From positions 1 through 64,000 of the forward strand of contig DBYI01000102.1 in NCBI GenBank assembly GCA_002310115.1: 64,000 nt of DNA, written 5' to 3'. A program made the position numbers and the translations under genes. This document shows positions 25,520-34,833 of this stretch, piece by piece. The DNA comes from Ruminococcus flavefaciens. GTDB lineage: Bacteria; Bacillota; Clostridia; Oscillospirales; Ruminococcaceae. The notes beneath the pieces were generated by a model. The model was not told where the DNA came from. It searched no databases and saw only the letters and a program-made list of their open reading frames with translations. Within the stretch, counting starts at the first letter, position 1, and every line of letters begins with the position of its first letter.

Positions 25520-27133
25520 ATGTTCAACAAGATCAATCTTATGGCTCTCTCTTTTGAGGACCTCAACTGGGGCGTCATCATTCCCGCCGGAATAGGCATT
25601 ATTATCTTTTTAATAATCATTTTCTCAGGCTATATCAAAGCTCCACCGGATACTGCATACATAATCTCGGGTTTGAGAAAGAAAATAATCATAGGTAAAG
25701 CAAGCATACGCATACCTTTCTTTGAGCGTGTAGATAAGCTGAAATTACAGCTTATTGCCGTTGACGTAAAGACTTCAAGCGCCGTACCTACTGCAGACTA
25801 CATCAACATCAATGTTGATGCAAACGTTAACGTTAAAGTCAGCAGTGATCCCGCGCTTATTAAGCTCGGTGCTGAAAACTTCCTTAACAAGGATACCGCT
25901 TATGTAGCTAAAGTCGCAAGAGAGGTTCTTGAAGGTAATATGCGTGAGATTGTTGGTCAGATGTCACTTGAGGCTATGGTTAACGATCGTAAGGCATTCG
26001 CTGAAAAGGTTCAAGAAAACGCTGCTCCAGACCTGAACAGAATGGGACTGGAGATAGTTTCATTCAATGTTCAGAACTTCACAGACGATCAGAACCTTAT
26101 TGAAAATCTTGGTATCGATAATACCACTAAGATTCAGAAGAAAGCTGCTATCGCACGAGCTGAGTCCGAAAAAGAAATCGAGATTGCCAAGGCACAGGCT
26201 AAGAAGGAAGCTAACGACGCCAAGATCCTTGCAGAAACCGAGATTGCTCAGAAAAACAACGAGCTCGCTATCCGTCAGGCTGAACTGAAAAAGGAAGCCG
26301 ACACACAGCTCGCTATTGCAGACGCTGCATATGAAATTCAGAAGGAAGAGCAGCGTAAATCTATCGAAGTTTCAAAAGCTAATGCTAACATTGCTGCTTC
26401 TGAAAAAGACGTTGAGCTCAAGGCTCGCGAGGCAGAGGTTACTGAAAAGGCACTTGAAGCTCAGATCAAGAAAAAGGCTGAAGCTGATCGCTACAAGGCA
26501 CAGCAGGAAGCCGATGCAAAACTATATCAGTTGAAGAAAGAAGCTGAGGCTGATCGTTTCCAGAGAGAGCAAGAGGCCGAAGCTAGAAAGGCTGAGGCTG
26601 AAGCTCAGAAATTCGCAAAAATGCAGGAAGCTGAAGGTATCGCTGCTGTAGGTAAGGCAGAGGCGGATGCTATCCGTGCCAAGGGTCTTGCTGAGGCTGA
26701 GGGTATCAACGCTAAGGCTGAGGCTATGAAAAAATACGGAGAGGCTGCTGTACTTGAGATGTACTTCAAGGCACTGCCTGAGGTCGTAAAGAACGCCGCT
26801 ACTCCTCTTGCCAATGTTGACAAGATCACAATGTATGGCGACGGCAATTCAAGCAAACTTGTAGGCGATATAATCGGCTCTACCACTAAGGTCACCGACG
26901 GTCTTACCGCTGCAACAGGCGTTGACATCAGAGCTCTGCTTGCTAACTTCCTCGGTGGAAAGACTGCTGCTCCTAACACTTCAAATGAATCAACTGTTGA
27001 TGACACATCTGTTTATGATACAGACTCGAAGGATACAGACTACACAGAATACGAATACACTCCAAATGATTCGGACCACTATACAGATACTAACACAGAT
27101 ACTAATTCTGATCCTGACATGCCTGAAGTGTAA
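25520..27133 (+). CDS. Flotillin-like SPFH-domain membrane protein
   Basis: 537 residues. One membrane helix near residues 12-35 (VIIPAGIGIIIFLIIIFSGYI), an SPFH/band 7 domain (about 45-210) and a long Ala/Glu/Lys coiled coil (about 215-415) with repeated EAEA-type heptads are the standard flotillin plan. A C-terminal acidic Asp/Thr tail ends the protein. Flotillins form oligomeric rafts that organise membrane proteins. No NfeD-like partner gene adjoins it here. GGAGG in the preceding codons makes ATG 25520 the likely start rather than 25508. Confidence 0.9.
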   Translation: MFNKINLMALSFEDLNWGVIIPAGIGIIIFLIIIFSGYIKAPPDTAYIISGLRKKIIIGKASIRIPFFERVDKLKLQLIAVDVKTSSAVPTADYININVDANVNVKVSSDPALIKLGAENFLNKDTAYVAKVAREVLEGNMREIVGQMSLEAMVNDRKAFAEKVQENAAPDLNRMGLEIVSFNVQNFTDDQNLIENLGIDNTTKIQKKAAIARAESEKEIEIAKAQAKKEANDAKILAETEIAQKNNELAIRQAELKKEADTQLAIADAAYEIQKEEQRKSIEVSKANANIAASEKDVELKAREAEVTEKALEAQIKKKAEADRYKAQQEADAKLYQLKKEAEADRFQREQEAEARKAEAEAQKFAKMQEAEGIAAVGKAEADAIRAKGLAEAEGINAKAEAMKKYGEAAVLEMYFKALPEVVKNAATPLANVDKITMYGDGNSSKLVGDIIGSTTKVTDGLTAATGVDIRALLANFLGGKTAAPNTSNESTVDDTSVYDTDSKDTDYTEYEYTPNDSDHYTDTNTDTNSDPDMPEV

Positions 27134-27155
27134 TATTATTTGCATAAAACATCAT

Positions 27156-27190
27156 CCCCTGACGATATGCGGTCGTCAGGGGACTTTTGT
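27156..27190 (+). terminator. Terminator of the flotillin gene
   Basis: CCCCTGACGA and TCGTCAGGGG form a 10-bp stem (27156-27182), followed by ACTTTTGT. Confidence 0.85.
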
Positions 27191-27307
27191 CGTTTTGCTG
27201 TAATATTACTGCAATAACTCTGTAATTTTCTAATTCTTTCCACTTCCATATTGAGCAAATTTTGGTTAGTCTATTTGTATAGTTTTCACAAAGTTGTACA
27301 AAAAGCA

Positions 27308-27336
27308 TTTACAAAAGACGAAATATAGGTTATAAT
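27308..27336 (+). promoter_or_regulatory. Promoter of the AraC-family gene
   Basis: TTTACA (27308-27313), a 17-base spacer and TATAAT (27331-27336). The leader is about 80 bases. Confidence 0.75.
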
Positions 27337-27390
27337 GATAATAACATCAAATTGTAATTCAGTCTCAAAGATAGCAATTTTTGGTCAAAT

Positions 27391-27417
27391 CCTCTGATGC
27401 AAGGCTCAGAGGGGGGG
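27391..27417 (+). promoter_or_regulatory. Hairpin overlapping the ribosome-binding site of the AraC gene
   Basis: CCTCTGA (27391-27397) and TCAGAGG (27406-27412) form a perfect 7-bp stem. The 3' arm contains the start of the GAGGGGGGG Shine-Dalgarno, which lies seven bases before ATG 27425. Folding would hide part of the site, so translation may be controlled. Confidence 0.55.
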
Positions 27418-27424
27418 TATTATA

Positions 27425-28285
27425 ATGATTAAACATCTTTCGGGTGAATTCGAAACTGTTGAGTATGACACTCAAAAATATGCAATGCTGTACGATAATG
27501 TTCAGACTGAGGAATATCCCGTACACTGGCATAATGCAGTCGAGCTTATCATGCCTATGAAAAATGAATATACAGTCACAGTCAACGGAACAGATTATTA
27601 CATTCCCGAAAATGATGTTCTTATCGTTCCACCCTGCGAACTTCACAGTATGCCCGCTATCCCAGGACGGCGTATCATTTTTCAGTGCGATAACAGTATC
27701 CTTGGCGAGATTACAGCACTTGAGCCTGTAATGCGTTCGCTCAACTCGCCTGTTCTCATATGCGCAGATATGGATAAGGAGCTACATGTGCTCGCCAAAA
27801 AGACCATGCTGGATATACTTTCACTGTACAATTCAAAATCGGAGCTTGCAGACGTCAAGATATATGTCAAGGTCATTGAGCTCTTCATGGCTCTCCGCGA
27901 ATACCAGCTTGAACAGCAGAAGATCGTTATGGACTGCGACGATGAGAAGATCGACGAATACAGTGAGAAGTTCGGAACCGTCCTCAAGTATATCGACAAT
28001 AACTATATGTACGATATCACTCTTGAACAGCTTGCCGACGTTGCAGGCTACAGCAAATACCATTTCTCGCGTATCTTCAAGCAGTACAACGCTATGTCCT
28101 ATCTGCAGTATATAAACGCAAGGCGTACCAAGGCGGCAGAGCTTCTTCTGCTCGACCCAAGCGTTCCTATTACGGAAGTTGCGATGCGCTCGGGCTTCAA
28201 GAGCCTGACCACCTTCAACCGTATCTTCAAGGAGATAAAGCACTGCACGCCTACGGACTTCAAAAAGCTGTATGCACTAAGGTAA
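27425..28285 (+). CDS. AraC-family transcriptional regulator with cupin sensor
   Basis: 286 residues. An N-terminal cupin-like ligand domain (about 20-110; HWHNAVELIMPMKNEYTVTV then ENDVLIVPPCELHSM) and a C-terminal pair of HTH motifs (about 185-286; LEQLADVAGYSKYHFSRIFK and ITEVAMRSGFKSLTTFNRIF) give the AraC/XylS plan common for sugar-responsive activators. Target genes are not visible from sequence. It lies 2.4 kb from the xylanase gene on the opposite strand, so a role in plant-glycan control is inference. Confidence 0.92.
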   Translation: MIKHLSGEFETVEYDTQKYAMLYDNVQTEEYPVHWHNAVELIMPMKNEYTVTVNGTDYYIPENDVLIVPPCELHSMPAIPGRRIIFQCDNSILGEITALEPVMRSLNSPVLICADMDKELHVLAKKTMLDILSLYNSKSELADVKIYVKVIELFMALREYQLEQQKIVMDCDDEKIDEYSEKFGTVLKYIDNNYMYDITLEQLADVAGYSKYHFSRIFKQYNAMSYLQYINARRTKAAELLLLDPSVPITEVAMRSGFKSLTTFNRIFKEIKHCTPTDFKKLYALR

Positions 28286-28289
28286 AAGC

Positions 28290-28322
28290 AGACCGCACAT
28301 CTTATGATGTGCGGTTTTTTTA
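28290..28322 (+). terminator. Terminator of the AraC-family gene
   Basis: ACCGCACAT and ATGTGCGGT form a 9-bp stem (28292-28315), followed by TTTTTTTA. Confidence 0.85.
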
Positions 28323-28358
28323 TTTATCCTTCTGTTGTTCTTATCTGTCACAGGAATA

Positions 28359-30014
28359 TCAGTCTACTTTGTTGATATTTATCTCTGCAAATTCAGGAAG
28401 CTCAACGCCAATATCATCTTTAAGCACGGATTCAAGCTTTGTCATGTCTATCTGATAGCTTTCATCGCCTGTAGACTGCCACTCACCGTTTTCATCTGCA
28501 ACATACATACGGCGTTCTACAAAACCATCCATGTAGATATAGTAAGTCTCTCTGCGCTTTTTATTGCCGTCAGACTTGAAGTAATATTCAACATAATACT
28601 TCCGTCCGCCAACTATATCATCAGATAAAGTGGGTTCAAGCATTTTTATAAAGTCATTTTTCAGAAAAGCATCCAATTTTGCCATGCTTTCTTCATTTGT
28701 GGAAGTAAGTTTCTCATGATCGCCATAAAACAACTCGGCGCTCTCGATTTCTTCTGTGGGGGCTTCGGCTTGGTAATGTGCAATAGCTCTCAGATTTGTA
28801 TTCTCACCAAGCTTATAATATCTGATATTTTTATTGGAATCTGACATACCCGAATGATTTATTTCTATACGGATAATATCATAGTTTTTATCAAGATATT
28901 CGTCGTCAATAACATATCCAACACGGAAAGTCTTTGTTTCTCCTGCCTTAAAGTCTGTTTTGAAGAAATCACCTGCATATATTGAACGCTCTCCATTAAA
29001 GGTATACGCTGTCGCTTCCATTGATGTTTTAAAATCCAATTCTTCTGCATTATAATTATACAGATCGATGCGTGTCGAATTCATATATAATGACCTATCT
29101 TCAAAAGATTTGTTGGTCACTTCCATATCAGCAATGATGTATGAGCTGTCACAGGTAAGGTTTCCGTTTTCGTCACAGGAATAATGCCCCTCGGGCAGAA
29201 CATCCATGCCCTTTCCGTCTTTTGTGAGCTTGACTGTTTTTATAAGGTATTCCCAGTTTTCAGTCACGCAGATCTCGCCGAGCTTGACAGTATTTTCCTT
29301 TTCTCTGTCCCTCTCAGCCCGAGTGATATCCTTTTCCTGTCCGATTATTTCCTTTATACCTCTGTCAAAGGCGTCAAAGTCTACCTTATACCACTTACTG
29401 TTCTCGGTGAGAGGCATCTGACCACCTGTCTCAAAGCTCATCATACTCTCCTGATAGGACACATAGCCGTCGTTTGCAATGTGAAGATCACACTCTATCG
29501 GCGGAGTATTGCCTCTTGTCCACTTTATATCGTACATCGGCTCCTCAACATCTGCATCAATGTCTCTGCCCTCAGGTTTCTCTGCAGGTTCGCCCCAGTT
29601 GAACTTATTGAGAAACTCAGAGAGCCTTGCGTAGGTCTCGGCTGAGTATTTGCCGTATTTTCCGTCGCCTGCATCAAAGCTGTACTCGAATGTACTGAAA
29701 TCACCGAATGGGTTATTAGTTTCGCCAACTATCTCGCTTCCCGCCATTTTGTTGCTCTGCTTGTGGAGCAGAACGCCCGTAGTTCCGATACCAGCCATAA
29801 GCACGGCACAAGCAGCTATAGCTCCGACTGTGCGTATTATGCGTTTTCTCGAGGTTATACGCTCCGTACCGCTTACGACCTCTGTATATCCGTCGTCGCT
29901 ATCGACGTGAGTGAGTCTGTTTTTCTCCGCAGTCTCACAAGCTTTGATTATACGTTCTTTCATATCATTGGGCATTGTTATTTTGCCGCCCGCTTTTTTC
30001 AGCTTTTTATCCAT
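28359..30014 (-). CDS. Predicted anti-sigma factor with large extracytoplasmic domain
   Basis: 551 residues. A cytoplasmic N-terminus of about 60 residues (PNDMKERIIKACETAEKN) is followed by one membrane helix (TVGAIAACAVLMAGIGTTGV, about 62-85) and about 460 extracytoplasmic residues with no catalytic motif I recognise (a bilateral repeat of YGK/SYQ-type beta strands). It starts two bases after the stop of an ECF sigma gene. This placement and topology are those of single-pass anti-sigma factors. The external domain would be the sensor; its ligand is unknown. The usual zinc anti-sigma motif HxxxCxxC is not seen, so the binding mode may differ. Confidence 0.65.
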   Translation of the reverse strand: MDKKLKKAGGKITMPNDMKERIIKACETAEKNRLTHVDSDDGYTEVVSGTERITSRKRIIRTVGAIAACAVLMAGIGTTGVLLHKQSNKMAGSEIVGETNNPFGDFSTFEYSFDAGDGKYGKYSAETYARLSEFLNKFNWGEPAEKPEGRDIDADVEEPMYDIKWTRGNTPPIECDLHIANDGYVSYQESMMSFETGGQMPLTENSKWYKVDFDAFDRGIKEIIGQEKDITRAERDREKENTVKLGEICVTENWEYLIKTVKLTKDGKGMDVLPEGHYSCDENGNLTCDSSYIIADMEVTNKSFEDRSLYMNSTRIDLYNYNAEELDFKTSMEATAYTFNGERSIYAGDFFKTDFKAGETKTFRVGYVIDDEYLDKNYDIIRIEINHSGMSDSNKNIRYYKLGENTNLRAIAHYQAEAPTEEIESAELFYGDHEKLTSTNEESMAKLDAFLKNDFIKMLEPTLSDDIVGGRKYYVEYYFKSDGNKKRRETYYIYMDGFVERRMYVADENGEWQSTGDESYQIDMTKLESVLKDDIGVELPEFAEININKVD

Positions 30015-30015
30015 A

Positions 30016-30489
30016 CTACATATACTCCTTTCTGTATTTTTCCTCCAGCAGTTTTCTGCCCCTTGACAAGCGCATTTTTACTGCTGAAGCTCCTATGCCG
30101 ACTATCTCCGATATTTCGTCCACTTTGTATTCCTCTATGTAAAATAGCGCAAGGATTATCCTGTACTTCTCGGGAAGCTCCATGAGCGCTTCCAGTATTC
30201 CACTGTCCTCTTTTGAAACAGCATACCCGTAAAGCAGTTCCTCGCTCTCTGTTAAATGGCTTGTACGATATCGGAGCATATCGCGGCATTTGTTAGCCGC
30301 TACAGTGATGAGCCATGCTTTTTCATGCTCGCTGTCGGCAAAATCAGGTGCTTTTGTTACAAATTTTATAAATGTATCCTGCACAGCGTCCTCTGCATCA
30401 GCCGTATTTTTCAGCATAAGCAGGCAAATTCTGTACAGCATATCTCCGTATTTCTCGACCGCCTCGCGAGCGCAGCCGTCTTTCAGCAT
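30016..30489 (-). CDS. ECF-type RNA polymerase sigma factor
   Basis: 157 residues. Region 2 contains AVEKYGDMLYRICLLMLKNT and DAEDAVQDTFIKF; region 4 holds LPEKYRIILALFYIEEYKVD and an HTH with GASAVKMRLSRGRKLLEE. These are the hallmarks of sigma-70 group 4 factors. ATG 30489 is preferred, with AAAGGAG 11 bases upstream; the frame is open to 30519. The anti-sigma gene follows directly. Autoregulation is usual for such pairs but no promoter motif was identified. Confidence 0.92.
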   Translation of the reverse strand: MLKDGCAREAVEKYGDMLYRICLLMLKNTADAEDAVQDTFIKFVTKAPDFADSEHEKAWLITVAANKCRDMLRYRTSHLTESEELLYGYAVSKEDSGILEALMELPEKYRIILALFYIEEYKVDEISEIVGIGASAVKMRLSRGRKLLEEKYRKEYM

Positions 30490-30654
30490 CGTATCATCAA
30501 CTCCTTTCACTGTAAACACGAATGAGTTTGCAGTATGGTCACAAATATTATAACATTTTTTGCAAAAAAGTCAAAAAGTGTGAAAAAATGAAAAGACAGC
30601 CGATTTGCACCGACTGCCTTTCAGGGGATATTAAAATTTGGAGAAATCTTAATT

Positions 30655-30695
30655 AAGGTGCCGACCACCGATTCTGTGATCGGCACGTAATGTTT
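30655..30695 (-). terminator. Possible terminator of the xylanase gene
   Basis: GTGCCGA and TCGGCAC pair across a 15-base interior at 30658-30686. No good T run follows on the minus strand, so the role is uncertain. The 30490-30655 stretch holds no gene. Confidence 0.4.
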
Positions 30696-30714
30696 TAAAT
30701 ACTTTCGTATTTGA

Positions 30715-33700
30715 TTAAGCTCTTGTGTGAACCTGACCACCAGCAAGTGTCTTGCCGTGTGCCTTAGCCATATCAGAAATGTTTACGTTCTGGTAACCAT
30801 TCTGTGCGAGCCAAGGAAGAACTTCTTCCATAGCTGCTGCTGTCGTAGCATAGTTCTCGTGACAAAGTACGATAGCACCCTCCAGTGAACCATTCTGAGC
30901 AGCCGACTTGATCTTGTTTACGATAGCATCCTTAGAAGCGTTGTTCCAGTCCTCTGTATCAATTGCACAGCTGATAAGCGGAATATCATAGAGTGCAGAC
31001 TGAACTGTACCGTTGCTCTCAAGATAAGGTAATCTCATAAGATGTGAAGGCTCAGTGCCGATAATACCCTTGAGCTTGCTGTTGCACTGCTCCCACTCAC
31101 TTCTGATCTGTGATGATCCCATAGAACCGAGGTGTGGATGTGTCTGAGTATGGTTAGCAACTTCCATACCATTCTCAAACTCGTATGTGATCTGCTGATT
31201 TGTCTTGATCCAGCTGCCTACATTGAAGAATGTAGCTGTCATGTTGTTCTTAATAAGAGCGTTTATGATTCTGTAACCAGGATCAGATGTGCTCTGAGCA
31301 CTTGCACCATCATCGAATGAGATAGCACAGAGCTTTTTACCAGACTGAATCTCAGTGCTGCCACCTGTTGAAGCCTTAGGAGCCTCGCCAACAACACCCT
31401 TGCCTGTAACTACTGATGACTCAACGCCCTCAGTACCAGCAACAACTTCGTCAACATAGAAGTTCATAAGATCGCCTGAATCCTGAATTGTCTCAATATA
31501 AAGGATCATATCGCCTGAATTTTCAGGAATTGTGAATGATGTATTCTCAAGCTTTGTCCACTCGCCGCTCTTACAGTCAGCCTTAGCAACGCTTGTGTAT
31601 GTTGCGCTGTCGCCTTCGCCCTGCTGGAGTGACATCTGAAGTGTAGCTGTGTTTCCTGACTGCTGGAGAACTGCAGCGCTAAAGCTGTATGTCTCACCAG
31701 CCTTGAAATCAGAACCTAGGCTGTAAGCAGCACCATTCCACTCCTGTGATCTGCCTGATACATAGAGTGACTTGCCAGAGTAGTAGCTGTCTGAGCTTAC
31801 TTCTACAGAAGCGCCGCCTCTGCCTTCCCAGCTGTCAGAGCTGGAATCAAATGAACTCTTGAAAATTGTCTTTGCAGCTGCCTTAGTTGTAGTTGTAGTA
31901 ACTACTTCAGGAGCACTAGTTGTTGTTGTTTGTGGCTTTGGAGCCTCTGTAACAACAGTATTAATGCTATCTGCATAGCTCTCAGGAAGCGTCTTGATAG
32001 AACCGAGGAGATACTTCTGAATTGTATATGCATCGTTTGATGTGATACCTGAACCTGCCTCGTAAACATCTGCGTTATATTTACCCTGGTCTGTAAGGCT
32101 ATACTTATTCGGGTTAGCAAGTGACTGCATGATGATTACTGCATCTGCCATATCTATGCCATTATCGCAGTTACCATCACCCCATCTTGAAACCTTAGCA
32201 TTAAGAGCTTCCTTAGGATCTACAGTTGTAGTAGTTGTTGTAGTTGTAGTAGTAGTAGTAGTAGTAGTAGTTGTTGTTGTTGTAGTAGTTGTAGTTGTTG
32301 TAGTTGCATCTGGAGCTGGGATCTTGCTTGCAAGAGCTATAATATCATTATAGAATGATTTAGGCTGATAGTTGTTGAACGGAAGCGGTGAGCCGCCGTT
32401 TTCACGATATCTCCAGCTTCTCTCATCTGTTGTACCCCAGAGAGTTACAGTTGAGATATTTGCTGCGTGCTTCATAGCAACCTCAAAAATCTGAGGATAA
32501 AGCTTGTCGTTAGAACCTGTACTGTTTGTGATATCGAGCTCAGTGATCTGAACATCAAGTCCGAGTGACTCGAATGCCTTGATAGCTGTCTCGAATTCGC
32601 TAGCTGATGGATACTTGGAATCAAGGTGAGCCTGCATACCGATACCATCGATATAGTCGCCCTCCTTCATGACCGTCTTAGCCATGTTTACAAGATCCTG
32701 TGTCTTAGCGCTCATGTACTCGTTATAATCATTGAGATAAAGCTTACAATCCTTAGGAGCATACTGTCTTGCATACTTGAATGCATTTACAACGAACTCA
32801 GAGTTGCCTTCACCGTATACTTTTACCCAGTTGGAATTGTAACCTGGTCTCATTCCACCACCGTCGTTAACGAAAAGCTCGTTACATACGTCATATGAGT
32901 GGAGGTTAAGATTTGGGAACTGTGACTTGATAGCACTGAAAGTATTCTTGATCATGCTCTCAAGACGCTTGTTCATTCTATCCTTGGATACATAGCTGCC
33001 GTACTCCTGGAACAGAGACGAAGGAGTCTGGCTGTACCATACGAATGTATGGCCACGAACACCAATTCCATTCTGCTCAGCAAATTTGAGTATGCCGCTA
33101 GCATTATTAAGGCTGATATTTACATTATCGCCATTTACACCTGCAACGATTGAATCAGGCTTCATCTCATTTTCACAAGTTACAGAATTGTAGTTCTTCT
33201 TGATAAACTGCTGAGCCTGTGAGTTACCGATCTCATTGCCACTTACGGATGTACCAAGGCGGAAGTACGGTCCCATAACATCCTTGAAGCCGGTGCCGCC
33301 CTTTTCGTACTTATAGTTAAGATTCTGGTGAGCTTTAACGCCTTCAGAGCCGCCTGAAACTTCAACAGTCTCGGTATCATTGTTTCCCTGATTCTGCTGT
33401 TCCTGACCCTGCTGATTACCCCAAGGCCAACCCTGATTCTGATTCTGATTCTGATTCTGATTCTGCTGCTGATCATCGGAAGCGTTTGTAGTAACAGTTA
33501 CGCTCTTAACGTTAGCAGAACCATTTGATCTATATCCCTCGATGTTGAGAGATACTTCGTAAAGAGTACCTGACATATCAAGTCCTGCATTTGACCATGC
33601 ATCAAAATGCTTAGATACATCAATAGTGCCCTTCATGTAGTTGGTCTTATTATTACCGGAACCACTCTGCTGGCGAATGCTCCAGTACTGTGGGAAAGTT

Positions 33701-34218
33701 GCTGTACCATCAAGAGAAGGCTGATTATAACGCATTGTCTTAGCAATATCGTATGTATTTCCGTTAAGAGTTACAGTACCCTTTCTCTCAGCGCCGTCTC
33801 CGGGTGGACGCCAGTCACCCCAGCCTTCAACAATGTAATACTCCATAAGAGGATTTCTAGTCCATCCATAAACGCACATGTAAGAATTTCCTCTTGGAGT
33901 GTACTCAACGTCATATGTAAGAACAATATTGCCAAAAGCCTTGTAGTTCTTCTTCTGGCTATCGAAATTCTTACCCATACGAGCCAGGAAGTTTTCAATG
34001 CCGCTCCATGAACAGGTGAAGGAACCTGCGCCTGGATTCATTGAAGCCTGACCTGTATAATTCTGATTCCACATCTCGTAATCGTAACCGCCAATATTTC
34101 CTCTTACCTGCTGATCAGCTCCATTTGCAACTGTGGCCGGTATAGCGGGAATACTTGCAGCAATCATCATAGCGGTCGTGCTTGCGCTGACGATCTTCTT
34201 GAAGATGCTTTTTTTCAT
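30715..34218 (-). CDS. Cellulosomal xylanase/acetylxylan esterase: GH11-GH10-dockerin-CBM22-CE4
   Basis: 1167 residues, secreted (signal peptide about 1-35, ending near ATVANGA). Modules: GH11 xylanase about 37-240 with catalytic Glu in EYYIVEGWG (near 127) and in LNIEGYRSNG (near 226); Gln/Asn-rich linker about 248-280; GH10 xylanase about 290-630 with acid/base in DVCNELF (near 446) and nucleophile in QITELDI (near 559); Thr-only linker about 635-668; dockerin about 672-745 (GDGNCDNGIDMADAVIIM, second loop ITSNDAYTIQKYLLG); CBM22 about 780-930; CE4 deacetylase about 955-1155 with SFDDG, HTQTHPHLG, RLPYLE and LCHEN. It would cut xylan backbones and remove acetyl groups while docked in a cellulosome. 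ATG 34218 follows GAGGA; 34227 is an alternative. Confidence 0.95.
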   Translation of the reverse strand: MKKSIFKKIVSASTTAMMIAASIPAIPATVANGADQQVRGNIGGYDYEMWNQNYTGQASMNPGAGSFTCSWSGIENFLARMGKNFDSQKKNYKAFGNIVLTYDVEYTPRGNSYMCVYGWTRNPLMEYYIVEGWGDWRPPGDGAERKGTVTLNGNTYDIAKTMRYNQPSLDGTATFPQYWSIRQQSGSGNNKTNYMKGTIDVSKHFDAWSNAGLDMSGTLYEVSLNIEGYRSNGSANVKSVTVTTNASDDQQQNQNQNQNQNQGWPWGNQQGQEQQNQGNNDTETVEVSGGSEGVKAHQNLNYKYEKGGTGFKDVMGPYFRLGTSVSGNEIGNSQAQQFIKKNYNSVTCENEMKPDSIVAGVNGDNVNISLNNASGILKFAEQNGIGVRGHTFVWYSQTPSSLFQEYGSYVSKDRMNKRLESMIKNTFSAIKSQFPNLNLHSYDVCNELFVNDGGGMRPGYNSNWVKVYGEGNSEFVVNAFKYARQYAPKDCKLYLNDYNEYMSAKTQDLVNMAKTVMKEGDYIDGIGMQAHLDSKYPSASEFETAIKAFESLGLDVQITELDITNSTGSNDKLYPQIFEVAMKHAANISTVTLWGTTDERSWRYRENGGSPLPFNNYQPKSFYNDIIALASKIPAPDATTTTTTTTTTTTTTTTTTTTTTTTTTTVDPKEALNAKVSRWGDGNCDNGIDMADAVIIMQSLANPNKYSLTDQGKYNADVYEAGSGITSNDAYTIQKYLLGSIKTLPESYADSINTVVTEAPKPQTTTTSAPEVVTTTTTKAAAKTIFKSSFDSSSDSWEGRGGASVEVSSDSYYSGKSLYVSGRSQEWNGAAYSLGSDFKAGETYSFSAAVLQQSGNTATLQMSLQQGEGDSATYTSVAKADCKSGEWTKLENTSFTIPENSGDMILYIETIQDSGDLMNFYVDEVVAGTEGVESSVVTGKGVVGEAPKASTGGSTEIQSGKKLCAISFDDGASAQSTSDPGYRIINALIKNNMTATFFNVGSWIKTNQQITYEFENGMEVANHTQTHPHLGSMGSSQIRSEWEQCNSKLKGIIGTEPSHLMRLPYLESNGTVQSALYDIPLISCAIDTEDWNNASKDAIVNKIKSAAQNGSLEGAIVLCHENYATTAAAMEEVLPWLAQNGYQNVNISDMAKAHGKTLAGGQVHTRA
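32213..32318 (-). repeat. Thr-codon microsatellite linker
   Basis: A run of about 30 consecutive Thr codons (ACA/ACT on the minus strand) links GH10 to the dockerin. A similar but shorter tract of six-base units (CAGAAT on the minus strand) encodes Gln-Asn repeats near 33432-33475. Confidence 0.85.
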
Positions 34219-34833
34219 GTTGATCATTCCTCACTTTCCAAATTCGTGATTTTCCATCCTTTTCGCTGAGAAAAAGCGCAAAAGCTCTAAGTCGCTTCTG
34301 TGTCCCTCCTCTTTCTCAACTCTTGTCTTTATTTTATTACTTTTTTATGAACATTACAAGTCAATTCTTGCTAACAATAACCCCCCCTATTCATTTTTTG
34401 CTCTTTTTGCACATTTTAGCTTCTAAAATCGTGTCATTTTTATGCACTCTCTATTTTTCGTTATATTTCCACACTTTTCTTTACTGCTCATTAGCAAATA
34501 TCATGATACTATTGTGCTAACCTTCTTTTATTATCATTTTGAAACAACGGTTTTTAGCCTCGTCTCTTTCTATACGATTAGTAATCATAATTTTACAAAA
34601 TACTACCTGAAATCACGTAACATCGGGATTGTCTGACAAATTCAGCACCACAAAAAATACATTCCGTTAATAGTATTTTCTTCCGATTATCGGTGTGCAC
34701 AAAAACGCAGTAGATTTCATGTAACTTCCTACAAAATTCATTTTTTTTCTTTATTTTTTATTGAAAATGATATATAATAATAGTAGTATATAATTTTGAT
34801 ATACCATTCTGATTTAAAGAGGGGATAGGAAGT
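34219..34833. other. Divergent intergenic region, about 615 bases, no gene seen
   Basis: AT-rich spacer between the xylanase (minus) and the GGDEF gene (plus). The xylanase leader on the minus strand is purine-rich; a TTGACT at about 34356 is a weak -35 candidate with no good -10. Near 34775-34795 several overlapping TATAAT-like boxes precede the GGDEF gene but none has a convincing -35 at 17 bases. A CCCCCCC run lies at 34382-34388. I see no RNA or coding signal. Confidence 0.6.

Noticed and set aside
32129..32353. A plus-strand frame with a poly-valine run
   Set aside because: It is the antisense of the Thr linker of the xylanase.
34770..34800. Promoter for the GGDEF gene
   Set aside because: Several TATAAT-like boxes overlap but none has a -35 at 16-18 bases, so no single promoter can be defended.
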